Assembly (NCBI RefSeq): GCF_018881815.1
Contig: NZ_JACVPP010000001.1
Coordinates: forward strand, 1,621,654-1,685,653
Length of the DNA: 64,000 nt
Source: Polynucleobacter sp. MWH-HuK1
GTDB lineage: Bacteria; Pseudomonadota; Gammaproteobacteria; Burkholderiales; Burkholderiaceae
Reading direction: 5' to 3'
Part shown: piece after piece, positions 19,726 through 29,322 of the stretch
Position numbering within the stretch: the first letter of the stretch is position 1
Layout of the letters: each line of letters begins with the position of its first letter
The notes under the pieces: generated by a model
Told to the model about the DNA's origin: nothing
What the model saw: the letters and a program-made list of their open reading frames with translations, nothing else
Database searches by the model: none
Program-made: the position numbers and the translations under genes

Positions 19726-21594
19726 TTAACTAAAGAATTCTTTTGCCAACGCAATTTGTTCAGGCTTTACAAATGCAGGAGCATGGCCTACATTTGGAAT
19801 CTCAATGCTGCGCGCATAAGAATTTACTTTGCACATTTCTACTACCGTTGCTGCAGATAACAAATCAGAATTGCCACCGCGCACAATCAACATCGGAATA
19901 TGAATTTGCTTGAAGGCATGCCACATTGCCATTTCGCCTGCCTTGGCTATGATTGGATTAACTGACGCAAAAGGTACTGAGATATTCGGGTCGTAATGCA
20001 TGATCCATTTGCCCTCCTTCTGAATCAACATAGGGCCGTTATAGATTTCCCACTCTTGCGGAGTATGTTCGCCAAAACTGGCACAGATTTCATTCAAGCG
20101 AGTAAGAGCATCTTCGCGATTGGCAAACGCAAATGGCTGGCCTACATAAGAACCCAAGCGTTTTATAGCCTCAGGCTCAATTCGAGGACCTACATCATTA
20201 ATCAACATGCGGCGTATTGGCGAATTTGGCATTGCTGCGTAAACCATTCCAATGAGACCTCCCATGGATGTGCCAAACCAGTCGACTTGTGAAACACCAA
20301 GCTTTTTAACCAACGTAGCGATATCTGAAACGTATTGTGGCACGGCGTAAAGCATAGGATTACTAAGTCGATCTGAATCACCCCTGCCAACAATATCTGG
20401 GCAGACAACGTAATAGTCTTTGCACATCGCTAATGCCAGGGTCTTAAAGTCACTGCCCCGTCGTGTGAGGCCATGAACACACATCAACACTGGATTGCTT
20501 GGATTGCCCCATGCGTGATATGCCATGCGGTGCTTTTCATCACCACTAGTGCAATCTACATAAAACGTTTCGCCATCATGGAACACGTTGGAAGCCTGAG
20601 TCTCATTGTGAATTTCATGGCTTACGTGATCATGGTCGTGGTCCTCACCAATCACTTCAGGCTGCAAGGTCACATGATCAATACCGTGCTTATCTAAAAG
20701 CATTTCATTAATTCTGGCCATGATCTGAGGCCATTCTTGAATATCGGCAATTTCAATATGGCCAATCAATGCCGGGAAGCTAGGGGTCATCTCCCATACA
20801 TGTAAATCATGCACTGCAAGTACGCCCGGCACTTTTCTTAAATCAGCGCCTACCTGCAAATAATCGATATGGAGCGGCACTCCCTCCATGAGGAAGTGAT
20901 ATGACTCATGAAGGATGGAGATGGTGGATTTCAGAATCAAGAGCGATACCAAAATGGAAAGAATGGCATCGATTGGCATCCAGCCGGTTAATTGGATAAC
21001 TACACCAGCAATCAGTGCCGCGATAGATCCGAGCAAATCACCCATTACATGAACTAAGGCTGCGCGAGTATTCACACTCTTCTTATCGCGCGATAGCACC
21101 CATGCAACCACGATATTCATCAATAAACCAACAGCGGCAACAACTGTTACGGTAAGACCATCTACCTTATGCGGCTCGTAGAATCGACTAATTGCCTCAA
21201 CCATAATCCATACGACTAAGGCCAGCATCACAATACTATTAACAAATGCAGCTAGGGCTTCCGCCCTTCCAAAGCCAAACGAATGTTTTGGAGACGGTGG
21301 ACGGCGGGAAATAATTTGTGCCAACAAAGCCAATCCGAGTGCTGCCGCATCAGTCACCATATGCCCCGCATCGGAAATCAATGCCAATGAATTTGCAAAG
21401 TATGCTGCTGCTCCTTCGATACCAGAAAAGCCTAAAGTAAGTACTAGGGCAATTAACAGTAAATTTTGATTGGAGACTTGCTTGCTATGGGTGTGCTTTG
21501 CATCGCCCTTTTTGTGGGCGTGGAGTGCGGGATCCATGCCAGAGTTCATCTTTGGCGTCGAGGGCTTTGAATGAGAAAAATGGAATCCCGACAT
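19726..21594 (-). CDS. Fusion: CDF metal-efflux transporter + alpha/beta hydrolase
   Basis: 622 residues, two full domains in one frame. Residues about 1-325 are a cation diffusion facilitator: His-rich N-terminus (HAHKKGDAKHTH), ISDAGHMVTDAAALGLAL with the H/D metal site of TM2, HVMGDLLGS in TM5 and a cytosolic domain with VHDLHVWEMTP. A linker EDHDHDHVSHEIHNE follows. Residues about 345-622 are an alpha/beta hydrolase: MCVHGLTRRGSDF oxyanion region, nucleophile elbow GTSMGGLIG and catalytic His in PNVGHAPAF. CDF proteins export Zn2+/Co2+/Cd2+; the hydrolase substrate is unknown. No frameshift sign is visible at the junction. Confidence 0.88.
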   Translation of the reverse strand: MSGFHFSHSKPSTPKMNSGMDPALHAHKKGDAKHTHSKQVSNQNLLLIALVLTLGFSGIEGAAAYFANSLALISDAGHMVTDAAALGLALLAQIISRRPPSPKHSFGFGRAEALAAFVNSIVMLALVVWIMVEAISRFYEPHKVDGLTVTVVAAVGLLMNIVVAWVLSRDKKSVNTRAALVHVMGDLLGSIAALIAGVVIQLTGWMPIDAILSILVSLLILKSTISILHESYHFLMEGVPLHIDYLQVGADLRKVPGVLAVHDLHVWEMTPSFPALIGHIEIADIQEWPQIMARINEMLLDKHGIDHVTLQPEVIGEDHDHDHVSHEIHNETQASNVFHDGETFYVDCTSGDEKHRMAYHAWGNPSNPVLMCVHGLTRRGSDFKTLALAMCKDYYVVCPDIVGRGDSDRLSNPMLYAVPQYVSDIATLVKKLGVSQVDWFGTSMGGLIGMVYAAMPNSPIRRMLINDVGPRIEPEAIKRLGSYVGQPFAFANREDALTRLNEICASFGEHTPQEWEIYNGPMLIQKEGKWIMHYDPNISVPFASVNPIIAKAGEMAMWHAFKQIHIPMLIVRGGNSDLLSAATVVEMCKVNSYARSIEIPNVGHAPAFVKPEQIALAKEFFS

Positions 21595-21630
21595 AGTGAT
21601 TCCATTATTTCATTCATCTGGATAAATTGC

Positions 21631-22281
21631 TCAGAAACCCGTTGTATCGACAGGGGCACCTGTCTTGGCAATGACCTCTTCTTTGGTTACACCAGGAGCC
21701 AGCTCAGTTAGCTTTAAGCCCTTAGGGGTGATGTCAAGGACACAAAGATCCGTGATGATTTGACTAATAACGCCAACACCCGTTAAAGGCAATGTGCACT
21801 TAGGCAAAATTTTGAGCTCTTCCGTGCCATCTTTTTTCTTGGCGACGTGCTCCATCAGCACAACAACATGTTTTACACCTGCTACTAAGTCCATTGCGCC
21901 GCCCATGCCTTTGACCATTTTTCCCGGAATCATCCAGTTGGCCAAATCGCCGTGTTCGCTCACTTGCATTGCACCCAAAATCGCAATATTAATTTTGCCG
22001 CCACGAATCATTCCAAAAGAATCTGCAGAAGAAAAAATGGATGAACCAGGTAAAGTAGTAATCGTTTGCTTGCCTGCATTGATCAGGTCGGCATCAATCG
22101 TTTCTTCGGTTGGAAATGGGCCAATACCCAATAAGCCATTCTCCGACTGGAGCCATACTTCCATATCCTTTGGTACATGGTTCGCAACCAATGTAGGCAT
22201 ACCTATGCCTAAGTTCACGTAGTAACCGTCTTTTAATTCTTTAGCAGCACGTGCTGCCATCTCATCTCTTGTCCAAGGCAT
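21631..22281 (-). CDS. scoB: 3-oxoacid CoA-transferase subunit B
   Basis: 216 residues. Transfers CoA from succinyl-CoA to acetoacetate or a related 3-oxoacid. The catalytic-glutamate motif SENGLLGIG lies at 46-54 (Glu47). AGGA lies 8 bases before the ATG. It follows scoA by 42 bases and forms a heteromer with it. Confidence 0.92.
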   Translation of the reverse strand: MPWTRDEMAARAAKELKDGYYVNLGIGMPTLVANHVPKDMEVWLQSENGLLGIGPFPTEETIDADLINAGKQTITTLPGSSIFSSADSFGMIRGGKINIAILGAMQVSEHGDLANWMIPGKMVKGMGGAMDLVAGVKHVVVLMEHVAKKKDGTEELKILPKCTLPLTGVGVISQIITDLCVLDITPKGLKLTELAPGVTKEEVIAKTGAPVDTTGF

Positions 22282-22323
22282 ATCGATCTTCCTAAATATT
22301 CTGTTCTATTGCTATTCGTGAAA

Positions 22324-23025
22324 CTACGCTTTTGCAGTCAGTGTGCGCTGCTCAATACGCTTCTCTGGCGTTGTATGAAGCACCAAGCGGTGTACATAAA
22401 TACCAGGTGTATGAATCTCATCAGGGTGAAGTTGACCGTTCTCGACAATCTCCTCTACTTCAGCCACAGTGATCTTGCCAGCCATGGCTACTACTGGATT
22501 AAAGTTACGTGCTGTATAGCGATAGACCAAGTTACCTGACTTATCTGCTTTCCAAGCTTTCACCAAAGAGATATCAGAAACAATTGAGCGCTCCATGATG
22601 TATCTCTCACCATCGAATTCCTTTTCCTCTTTACCTTCGGCCACTAAAGTGCCAACACCCGTCTTTGTATAAAAGGCAGGAATGCCGCAACCACCAGCGC
22701 GTAATTTTTCAGCCAAGGTTCCTTGTGGCGTAAATTCCAACTCCAACTCACCGGCTAAGTACTGACGCTCAAATTCTTTGTTTTCGCCTACGTATGAAGC
22801 AACCATTTTTTTGACTTGGCGTGAGTTCAGCAACAAGCCCAATCCAAAACCATCAACACCAGCATTATTTGCAATAGCAGTTAAGTTTTGAGCGCCCAAA
22901 TCCTTCACTGCCTGGATCAAAGCTTCAGGAATGCCACAAAGACCAAAGCCACCAACAGCTAATTTTTGTCCGTCTTTTAAGATATCCCGTAAGGCATCAA
23001 CTGCCGATGGGTAAGTTTTATTCAT
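22324..23025 (-). CDS. scoA: 3-oxoacid CoA-transferase subunit A
   Basis: 233 residues beginning [19 protein letters not shown]. Glycine-rich [15 protein letters not shown] and [11 protein letters not shown] are CoA-transferase family I alpha-subunit motifs. The ATG at 23025 is chosen over an upstream in-frame start at 23106, because AGGA lies 8 bases before it and family homology begins here. Partner of scoB. Confidence 0.93.
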   Translation of the reverse strand: MNKTYPSAVDALRDILKDGQKLAVGGFGLCGIPEALIQAVKDLGAQNLTAIANNAGVDGFGLGLLLNSRQVKKMVASYVGENKEFERQYLAGELELEFTPQGTLAEKLRAGGCGIPAFYTKTGVGTLVAEGKEEKEFDGERYIMERSIVSDISLVKAWKADKSGNLVYRYTARNFNPVVAMAGKITVAEVEEIVENGQLHPDEIHTPGIYVHRLVLHTTPEKRIEQRTLTAKA

Positions 23026-23139
23026 AACTTTTGTCCTAATATTGCCAAAATGGGTAAAAAAGCAATCATAACGCCTCAAGCCCGCTGATCTGGACGGTCT
23101 TGGCACAAAATCGGTTTTTGTCAGTTGGAACTAAAATAT

Positions 23140-23163
23140 TAGGGCTGAAAAGCCCTATTTTTT
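23140..23163. terminator. Terminator-like hairpin in the scoA/etfQO divergent region
   Basis: TAGGGCT (23140-23146) pairs with AGCCCTA (23151-23157) around GAAA, followed by six T on the plus strand. No plus-strand gene ends here, so it would lie in the leader of the next gene or end an unannotated short transcript. Confidence 0.45.
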
Positions 23164-23183
23164 AGAAATTTCGGAGAAATTGA

Positions 23184-24854
23184 ATGAATGCTGCTGAACT
23201 GGTAGAGCAATTTGGTCCCAGAGACTCCATGAACTATGACTTAGTCATCGTTGGAGGTGGGCCTGCGGGGTTATCGGCCGCCATTAAAGCCAAGCAACTG
23301 GCCAATGCTTCCGGCAAAGAGATCAGCGTTTGCGTCCTGGAAAAGGGTTCTGAAATCGGCGCGCACATTCTTTCCGGTGCGGTAATGGATCCAAAGGCGC
23401 TTACTGAGTTATTTCCAGATTGGAAAGCATTGGGCGCACCATTGGAAACAGAAGTTACTCAAGATCAATTTTTATTCTTAACAAGCGATAACTCCTATCA
23501 AGTTCCGAATTGGATGTTACCTCGCTGCTTTAAAAATGAAGGCAACTATATTGTTAGCCTTGCAAACGTGACTCGGTGGCTAGGTCAGCAAGCAGAAAAT
23601 CTTGGCGTTGAAATTTTTCCAGGCTTTCCTGCAGCAGAAATTCTGTATAACGATCAAGGCGCAGTGTGCGGGGTGATTACTGGTTCAATGGGTTTAGATA
23701 AAGAAGGTAACCCGACCGATCAATTTCAACTTGGCATGGAATTACGCGGCAAATACACCCTCTTTGCTGAAGGTTCACGCGGCCATCTTGGCAAACAGCT
23801 CATCTCTAAATTTGCATTAGATAAAGATGCTGATCAACAAAGCTACGGTATTGGCATCAAGGAGCTCTGGGAAGTAGAGCCCTCCAAGAGTAAGCCAGGG
23901 CTGGTTGTGCATACGGCAGGCTGGCCATTGGAGAGCGATACCTATGGCGGCTCATTCCTCTATCACCTAGGTGACAACAAGGTTGCAGTTGGCTTAGTTG
24001 TTGGGCTCTCCTATAAGAACCCTTACCTCTCTCCTTTTGAAGAATTCCAACGCTATAAATTGCATCCAAAGATTCGAGAGACTTTTGAAGGAGGCAAGCG
24101 TATTGCTTATGGTGCACGTGCGTTAACTGCTGGTGGTTTAAACAGCCTGCCAAAAACTGCCTTCCCGGGTGGCGCGCTGATTGGTTGTGATGCTGGTTAT
24201 TTAAATGCCTCACGCATCAAAGGCAGCCATGCCGCAATTAAAACAGGTATGCTGGCTGCAGAAGCGGCTGTCGCAGCAATTAATGAAAACCGGTCTGAAG
24301 ATGTTTTATCAGCCTACCCAACTGCATTCCAAAATAGTTGGTTACACACAGAACTTAATCAAGCACGCAACTTCAAGCCATGGATGTCAAAAGGCCTCTA
24401 TCTGGGCACCCTAATGGTTGGTTTAGAGCAAAAGTTACTGGGCGGTAATATGCCTTGGACTATCCATTTAAAACATGCCGATCATGAATGCCTAGAGCCT
24501 GCAGCACAGCATAAGCCAATTGATTATCCAAAACCAGATGGGAAAATTACTTTTGATCGCCTCTCATCCGTATTTATTTCCAATACGAATCATGCCGAGA
24601 ATCAACCTATTCACTTAACTTTGAAGAATGATTCCGTACCTGTGGATATCAATCTCAAAACTTATGCAGGACCAGAGCAACGTTACTGCCCTGCTGGCGT
24701 ATATGAGTATATAGAAACTGACGGCAAGCCACGTTTACAAATCAATTCGCAAAACTGCGTACATTGCAAGACGTGTGACATTAAGGATCCGACCCAAAAC
24801 ATTATCTGGATTACGCCAGAAGGTGGTGGTGGTCCGAACTACGCATCCATGTAA
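23184..24854 (+). CDS. Electron-transfer flavoprotein:ubiquinone oxidoreductase
   Basis: 556 residues. Membrane-associated FAD/4Fe-4S enzyme that passes electrons from ETF to ubiquinone. FAD motif VIVGGGPAGLSAA at about 18-30; the C-terminal cluster ligands lie in RYCPAGVYEY and QNCVHCKTCDIKDP. The conserved end TPEGGGGPNY is present. GGAG precedes the ATG. Glutaryl-CoA dehydrogenase in this window is an expected electron source through ETF. Confidence 0.95.
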   Translation: MNAAELVEQFGPRDSMNYDLVIVGGGPAGLSAAIKAKQLANASGKEISVCVLEKGSEIGAHILSGAVMDPKALTELFPDWKALGAPLETEVTQDQFLFLTSDNSYQVPNWMLPRCFKNEGNYIVSLANVTRWLGQQAENLGVEIFPGFPAAEILYNDQGAVCGVITGSMGLDKEGNPTDQFQLGMELRGKYTLFAEGSRGHLGKQLISKFALDKDADQQSYGIGIKELWEVEPSKSKPGLVVHTAGWPLESDTYGGSFLYHLGDNKVAVGLVVGLSYKNPYLSPFEEFQRYKLHPKIRETFEGGKRIAYGARALTAGGLNSLPKTAFPGGALIGCDAGYLNASRIKGSHAAIKTGMLAAEAAVAAINENRSEDVLSAYPTAFQNSWLHTELNQARNFKPWMSKGLYLGTLMVGLEQKLLGGNMPWTIHLKHADHECLEPAAQHKPIDYPKPDGKITFDRLSSVFISNTNHAENQPIHLTLKNDSVPVDINLKTYAGPEQRYCPAGVYEYIETDGKPRLQINSQNCVHCKTCDIKDPTQNIIWITPEGGGGPNYASM

Positions 24855-24861
24855 TAAGCAC

Positions 24862-24887
24862 AACCCCGGTTACCTGCCGGGGTTTTT
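24862..24887 (+). terminator. Intrinsic terminator of the ETF-QO gene
   Basis: AACCCCGG (24862-24869) pairs with CCGGGGTT (24877-24884) around a 7-base loop, followed by T-rich sequence, just after the stop codon. Confidence 0.85.
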
Positions 24888-24928
24888 GATTCAACACACA
24901 ATTTAATAAATAGCGTTATATTTAGCTC

Positions 24929-25315
24929 ATGATGATCCTACACACCATGCTGCGCGTTGGCGATTTAAATCGCTCCATTGATTTCTACACCAAAGTACTG
25001 GGTATGAATTTACTGCGTACCACTGAGCGTCCTGAGCAAAAATACTCCCTCGCTTTTGTGGGATACGGCAAAGGTAATGCAGATGGACAGGCTGAAATTG
25101 AGCTGACCTATAACCATGGGGTTACTAGCTATGAAATGGGAACAGCTTATGGTCACATCGCTATTGGCGTTCCAGATGCGTATGCTGCGTGCGCCAAGAT
25201 AAAAGCGGCTGGCGGCAATGTCACTCGTGAAGCTGGACCAGTAGCTGGCGGCGACACCATCATTGCATTTGTGACCGATCCTGATGGCTACAAAATAGAG
25301 CTGATTCAGCGTTAA
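24929..25315 (+). CDS. gloA: Lactoylglutathione lyase (glyoxalase I)
   Basis: 128 residues. Converts the glutathione hemithioacetal of methylglyoxal to S-lactoylglutathione. Metal ligands of the family are visible: His near the start ([11 protein letters not shown]), Glu in AEIELTYN, His in YGHIAIGV and Glu in YKIELIQR. Starts MMILHTML; the second Met may be the true start. It lies two bases before the next gene. Confidence 0.95.
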   Translation: MMILHTMLRVGDLNRSIDFYTKVLGMNLLRTTERPEQKYSLAFVGYGKGNADGQAEIELTYNHGVTSYEMGTAYGHIAIGVPDAYAACAKIKAAGGNVTREAGPVAGGDTIIAFVTDPDGYKIELIQR

Positions 25316-25317
25316 TC

Positions 25318-26490
25318 GTGGCCCAGCCCGATTCTTATCAATTAGGAATACTCGATCGCTTAAGCGACATCCCATGCCAAGATTGGAATACCCTCCTCCC
25401 AGCTGATGCAGGACCCTTTCTGCATCATGAATTTCTCAGCGGACTAGAAGAGACGGGTTGTGTTGGAGGCGATACTGGCTGGCAAGTTGCGCACCTACTC
25501 CTAAAAGATCAAGAACAGTTGATAGGCGCAATGCCTCTGTATTTAAAGCAACATTCGTATGGCGAATTTGTGTTTGATTGGTCATGGGCGCAGGCATATG
25601 AGCAACAAGGCATGCAGTACTTTCCAAAAGCACTTTGTGCCATCCCCTTTACCCCTGTTCAAGGTTCGCGCGTGCTGAGCGCCAGTCACGTTGATACCAA
25701 CATAGTTAGGCAGCATTTAATTGAAGGCTTAAAAACTTTAGTTGTTCAAAACAATCTATCTTCAGCGCATGTTTTATTTCCTTTCGCCTCAGAATCCAAA
25801 AGCTTTCAAGAGCAAGGTTTCATGCTACGTGACTCTGTGCAATTTCATTGGCACAACCAGGGCTTTGAAAGCTTTGATCAATTTTTAGCAGCCCTCACAA
25901 TGAAGCGCCGCAAAAATATTCGGCGTGAACGCGAGCATGTGGCTAGAGAGTCTATTGGCTTTAGACACGTACCAGGAAAATCCTCAACGGATGCCGATTG
26001 GGAATTTTTCTATCGCTGCTATGAAAATACATACTTAGAGCATCGCTCCAATCCATATCTGAACGGGGCATTCTTTAAGTTATGGGCACAACGAATGCCT
26101 GAGAACCTTCATTTAATTATTGCTGAACGCGCAGGTAATCCTATTGCTGCATCATTACTAGTGATTGACCCTAAAACCTCCAAGGCTTATGGTAGATATT
26201 GGGGTGCGATTGAACGCATTCCTTGCTTGCACTTTGAAACCGCCTATTACCAAGCCATTGAATACTGCATTTCACATAAGATACAGACCTTTGAAGGTGG
26301 CGCCCAAGGTGAGCACAAGATGGCGCGTGGCTTCTTACCAACCACGATTCAGTCAGCCCATTTTATTGCTGACCCACGTTTTGCAAAAGCAGTGCAACAC
26401 TTCTTAGATCGTGAGCACCAAGGGATTGGGGCTTATGTTGATGAGCTAGCCGAGCACAGTCCTTTGAAATCGTCTAAAGTACAGCCATGA
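25318..26490 (+). CDS. FemAB-like acyltransferase family protein (PF04339 type)
   Basis: 390 residues from a GTG start two bases after gloA. It has the family features of the proteobacterial peptidoglycan-biosynthesis/recognition group with a GNAT fold: GPFLHHEFLSGLEETGCVG, LTMKRRKNIRRER, NLHLIIAERAGNPIAASLLV and FEGGAQGEHKMARGF. Substrate is unknown. Its stop overlaps the ATG of the DUF1289 gene by 4 bases. Confidence 0.8.
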   Translation: MAQPDSYQLGILDRLSDIPCQDWNTLLPADAGPFLHHEFLSGLEETGCVGGDTGWQVAHLLLKDQEQLIGAMPLYLKQHSYGEFVFDWSWAQAYEQQGMQYFPKALCAIPFTPVQGSRVLSASHVDTNIVRQHLIEGLKTLVVQNNLSSAHVLFPFASESKSFQEQGFMLRDSVQFHWHNQGFESFDQFLAALTMKRRKNIRREREHVARESIGFRHVPGKSSTDADWEFFYRCYENTYLEHRSNPYLNGAFFKLWAQRMPENLHLIIAERAGNPIAASLLVIDPKTSKAYGRYWGAIERIPCLHFETAYYQAIEYCISHKIQTFEGGAQGEHKMARGFLPTTIQSAHFIADPRFAKAVQHFLDREHQGIGAYVDELAEHSPLKSSKVQP

Positions 26491-26756
26491 ATTCCGGAAG
26501 CAACGATACCAAATCAGCGTCGCAAGATGGCTCTCATTCCCTATCCACCGGGGACAATGAGTCCGACTCCCCTTGCATTGGTGTGTGCACCACTCTTTAC
26601 GATGAAATCTGCCAGGGCTGCGGTCGCACACTTGGAGAAGTAAGTAATTGGGTATTCTTTTCTCAAGAAGAAAAAGATGCAGTTTGGAAGCGTATCCGCG
26701 AACAAGGTACAGCAACCCGCTTTCAACGACAGATCAAAGAAAATAAGCCCGCTTAA
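26487..26756 (+). CDS. DUF1289 Cys-rich small protein
   Basis: 89 residues. A four-cysteine motif SPCIGVCTTL...ICQGCGRT near 33-52 is the DUF1289 signature, probably binding a metal, followed by WVFFSQEEKDAVWKRI. Function is unknown. Translationally coupled to the preceding acyltransferase by an ATGA overlap. Confidence 0.85.
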   Translation: MNSGSNDTKSASQDGSHSLSTGDNESDSPCIGVCTTLYDEICQGCGRTLGEVSNWVFFSQEEKDAVWKRIREQGTATRFQRQIKENKPA

Positions 26757-26766
26757 GGGCTTATTT
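26741..26766. terminator. Terminator overlapping the end of the DUF1289 gene
   Basis: AAATAAGCCC (26741-26750) pairs with GGGCTTATTT (26757-26766) around GCTTAA. The left arm codes for the last residues of the DUF1289 protein. It separates this gene from the convergent ABC-F gene. Confidence 0.8.
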
Positions 26767-26796
26767 ATAGCGTTTTTCAACTGCTGAGGATTTGCC

Positions 26797-28404
26797 CTAG
26801 CCTTCCAAGGCTTGGCTACGCAGATACTCCTCGTAGGTTCCAGAGTAATCTACCACTGTGCCATCCATCTTCACCTCTAGGATGCGGTTAGCCAATGCAG
26901 ATACAAACTCACGGTCGTGAGAAACAAATATCAAAGTGCCATCATATTTCTCGAGTGCTATTTGTAAGCTCTCAATAGATTCCATGTCCATGTGATTGGT
27001 TGGTTCATCCATTGCTAGAACGTTGTATTTTTGGAGCATCAACTTACCCCAAATCATTCTGCCTTTCTCACCACCGGAAAGAACCTTAACTGACTTGCCA
27101 ATATCGTCACCCGAGAATAAGAGACGACCCAAGGTACCGCGAATCACTTGATCGTCGTCACCTGTATTGCGCCAGTTATTCATCCAGTCCATGAGCAATT
27201 CGTCTTTTGCGAACAACTCGGTATTATCTTGAGGCATCACGCCAACGTTAGCATTTTCAGCCCACTTCACATCACCGCTATCTACAGCAATGCCTTCAAA
27301 ACGTTTACTCAAAATAGCCTTAAGTAGAGTTGTCTTGCCGGCACCATTCTGTCCAATGATGGCAATCTTCTCGCCTGCACGCACACCCAGTTTAAAGTTC
27401 TTGAATATCACGCGATCATAGGCTTTTGTTAAAGCATTGCACTCCACCGCCATGTTGTGCAACTTCTTCTCGTATTCAAAACGAATAAATGGGTTTTGAC
27501 GTGATGATGGCTTAACCTCAACAACTTCAATCTTTTCAAGTTGGCGCTGGCGTGAGGTAGCTTGTTTTGCCTTTGAAGCATTTGCAGAGAATCGTGCCAC
27601 GAACGCCTGCAGTTCAGCAATTTTCTCTTTGGCTTTTGCGTTATTACTCAGTTGCTGTGTCCGCGCCTGCACTGATGCCAGCATATAGGAATCATAATTT
27701 CCTGGGTAGACCTTCAAGGTTCCATAGTCCATATCGGCCATATGCGTACAGACTTCATTGAGAAAGTGACGATCATGGGAAATGATGACGATGGTGCTCT
27801 TAATTTGATTGAGGATATCTTCAAGCCAATGAATGGAATGAATATCCAAGTTATTGGTTGGTTCGTCCAGCAGCAATACATCTGGATCAGAGAATAATGC
27901 TTGCGCTAGCAATACACGCAATTTCCAACCGGGAGCCACGTTACTCATCGGACCGTTGTGCTGTTCAATAGGAATACCAATGCCTAATAACAACTCCCCT
28001 GCTTTTGCTTCAGCCGTATAACCACCATACTCAGCATACTTGCCTTCAAGCTCAGCAGCCTTCATGTAATCTTCATCAGAAGCATCGGGGTTAGCGTAGA
28101 TCGCGTCGCGCTCTGCCGCAGCCTTCCACATCTCTTCATGCCCCATCATCACTACGTCAAGAACGCGTACATCTTCGTATGCAAATTGATCTTGACGCAA
28201 TTTACCCAAACGAATACCTGGGTCTAAGCTCACGTTACCGCTAGTTGGCTCAAGCTCGCCACCTAAAATTTTCATAAAGGTTGATTTACCGCAACCATTA
28301 GCGCCAATGAGGCCATAACGATTGCCGCCGCCAAACTTCACGGAAATGTTTTCAAACAGGGGCTTTGCCCCAAACTGCATAGTGATATTAGATGCTGACA
28401 GCAC
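26797..28404 (-). CDS. ybiT: ABC-F family ATPase, YbiT type
   Basis: 535 residues, two ABC ATPase domains and no membrane segments. Walker A motifs GANGCGKST (near 35) and GQNGAGKTT (near 349); signature LSGGEKGRM; Walker [12 protein letters not shown] and [11 protein letters not shown]. The N-terminus [20 protein letters not shown] closely matches Escherichia coli YbiT. ABC-F proteins act on ribosomes. The start codon is GTG. A leader with nested complementary arms lies upstream. Confidence 0.88.
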   Translation of the reverse strand: MLSASNITMQFGAKPLFENISVKFGGGNRYGLIGANGCGKSTFMKILGGELEPTSGNVSLDPGIRLGKLRQDQFAYEDVRVLDVVMMGHEEMWKAAAERDAIYANPDASDEDYMKAAELEGKYAEYGGYTAEAKAGELLLGIGIPIEQHNGPMSNVAPGWKLRVLLAQALFSDPDVLLLDEPTNNLDIHSIHWLEDILNQIKSTIVIISHDRHFLNEVCTHMADMDYGTLKVYPGNYDSYMLASVQARTQQLSNNAKAKEKIAELQAFVARFSANASKAKQATSRQRQLEKIEVVEVKPSSRQNPFIRFEYEKKLHNMAVECNALTKAYDRVIFKNFKLGVRAGEKIAIIGQNGAGKTTLLKAILSKRFEGIAVDSGDVKWAENANVGVMPQDNTELFAKDELLMDWMNNWRNTGDDDQVIRGTLGRLLFSGDDIGKSVKVLSGGEKGRMIWGKLMLQKYNVLAMDEPTNHMDMESIESLQIALEKYDGTLIFVSHDREFVSALANRILEVKMDGTVVDYSGTYEEYLRSQALEG

Positions 28405-28440
28405 GGATGTTTTCTAACTTTCTGAAATTCAATAGTTACC

Positions 28441-28502
28441 CCAGACTGAGGCAAAGACCGTTATTTTAACGGCTTAGGGGTCTTTGTTGGCAGGAAGTCT
28501 GG
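28441..28502. repeat. Nested complementary arms upstream of the ABC-F gene
   Basis: Three nested complementary pairs: CCAGACT (28441-28447) with AGTCTGG (28496-28502); CAAAGA (28452-28457) with TCTTTG (28481-28486); CCGTT (28458-28462) with AACGG (28468-28472). Together they would fold into a 62-base stem in the leader of the ABC-F gene, or the 3' end of the yhhQ transcript. No T-run follows on the minus strand. Confidence 0.55.
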
Positions 28503-28508
28503 CCTTAC

Positions 28509-29219
28509 TTAGACTTTGACCCTAAATGGCGTGAAATTCGTATGAATATCGTAGAAATCCTCGTTTTCTTTACGTTTGAGGTAGTTCATGACCAAGTAAG
28601 TTAATGGGGTTGCCAAGACCTCCCAGGAGGTCTTGAGAACGTACTGCGCCAAGGCCACCTGAATAATTTCATGGGTTGGCCAAATGCCATAAAACGCCAA
28701 CATATAGAAAAAGGAGGAGTCGACCATCTCACCCACCGCCGTGGAACCGATCGTACGCATCCATAAAAAACGACCCTGGGTCCAGATCTTCATCTTTGCC
28801 AGCACATAACTGTTAACTAAACTGCCGCACCAGAAAGAAAACATGGAGGCTAAGGCAATACGCCAAGAGTTTCCAAAAACTGTTTCTAGTCCATGCTGAT
28901 AATTAGCCATATAGTCGCCAGGAGCAACCGGTAAAGCAATCACAATCTGCGCCATTATTGCGGCAAAAGCGAGAGCACCAAACCCAGCCCAAACAGCTCT
29001 ACGATCATATGCATAGCCATAGACTTCCGTGAGGATGTCACCAAAGAAATAGGCTATCGGGAAAAATAGAATTCCCCCGCCAAATGGCACACTCCCAAAA
29101 TAGGGAAGATCAATAACAGCCGCCTTACCAGCACCAATAAAGTTCGAACACAATAAAACCACCACGAAGGCAGTCAGAATAAGGTCGTAATAGCGATGGT
29201 GACGTCTAGGCGAGTTCAT
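28509..29219 (-). CDS. yhhQ: Queuosine precursor transporter
   Basis: About 236 residues, six or so hydrophobic segments, with family-typical FPIAYFFGDILTEVYGYAYDRRAVW, SFWCGSLVNSYVLAKMK and GSTAVGEMVDSSFFY. YhhQ imports queuosine precursors such as preQ0 for tRNA modification. I prefer MNSPRRHH (29219) as start; an upstream in-frame ATG at 29258 would add 13 residues and cannot be excluded. Confidence 0.88.
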   Translation of the reverse strand: MNSPRRHHRYYDLILTAFVVVLLCSNFIGAGKAAVIDLPYFGSVPFGGGILFFPIAYFFGDILTEVYGYAYDRRAVWAGFGALAFAAIMAQIVIALPVAPGDYMANYQHGLETVFGNSWRIALASMFSFWCGSLVNSYVLAKMKIWTQGRFLWMRTIGSTAVGEMVDSSFFYMLAFYGIWPTHEIIQVALAQYVLKTSWEVLATPLTYLVMNYLKRKENEDFYDIHTNFTPFRVKV

Positions 29220-29322
29220 AAGTCCAGAAAATGGATAATAGGAACAGAATATCTGCATTCCCGAAAATTCGCAGGGCGCAGGCTAAAAGTAACTACAACA
29301 CCGCATAGAGGATGACAAGGTA

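Noticed and set aside
23857..24213. 118-residue minus-strand frame in the ETF-QO gene
   Set aside because: Antisense to a conserved catalytic region and without a ribosome site.
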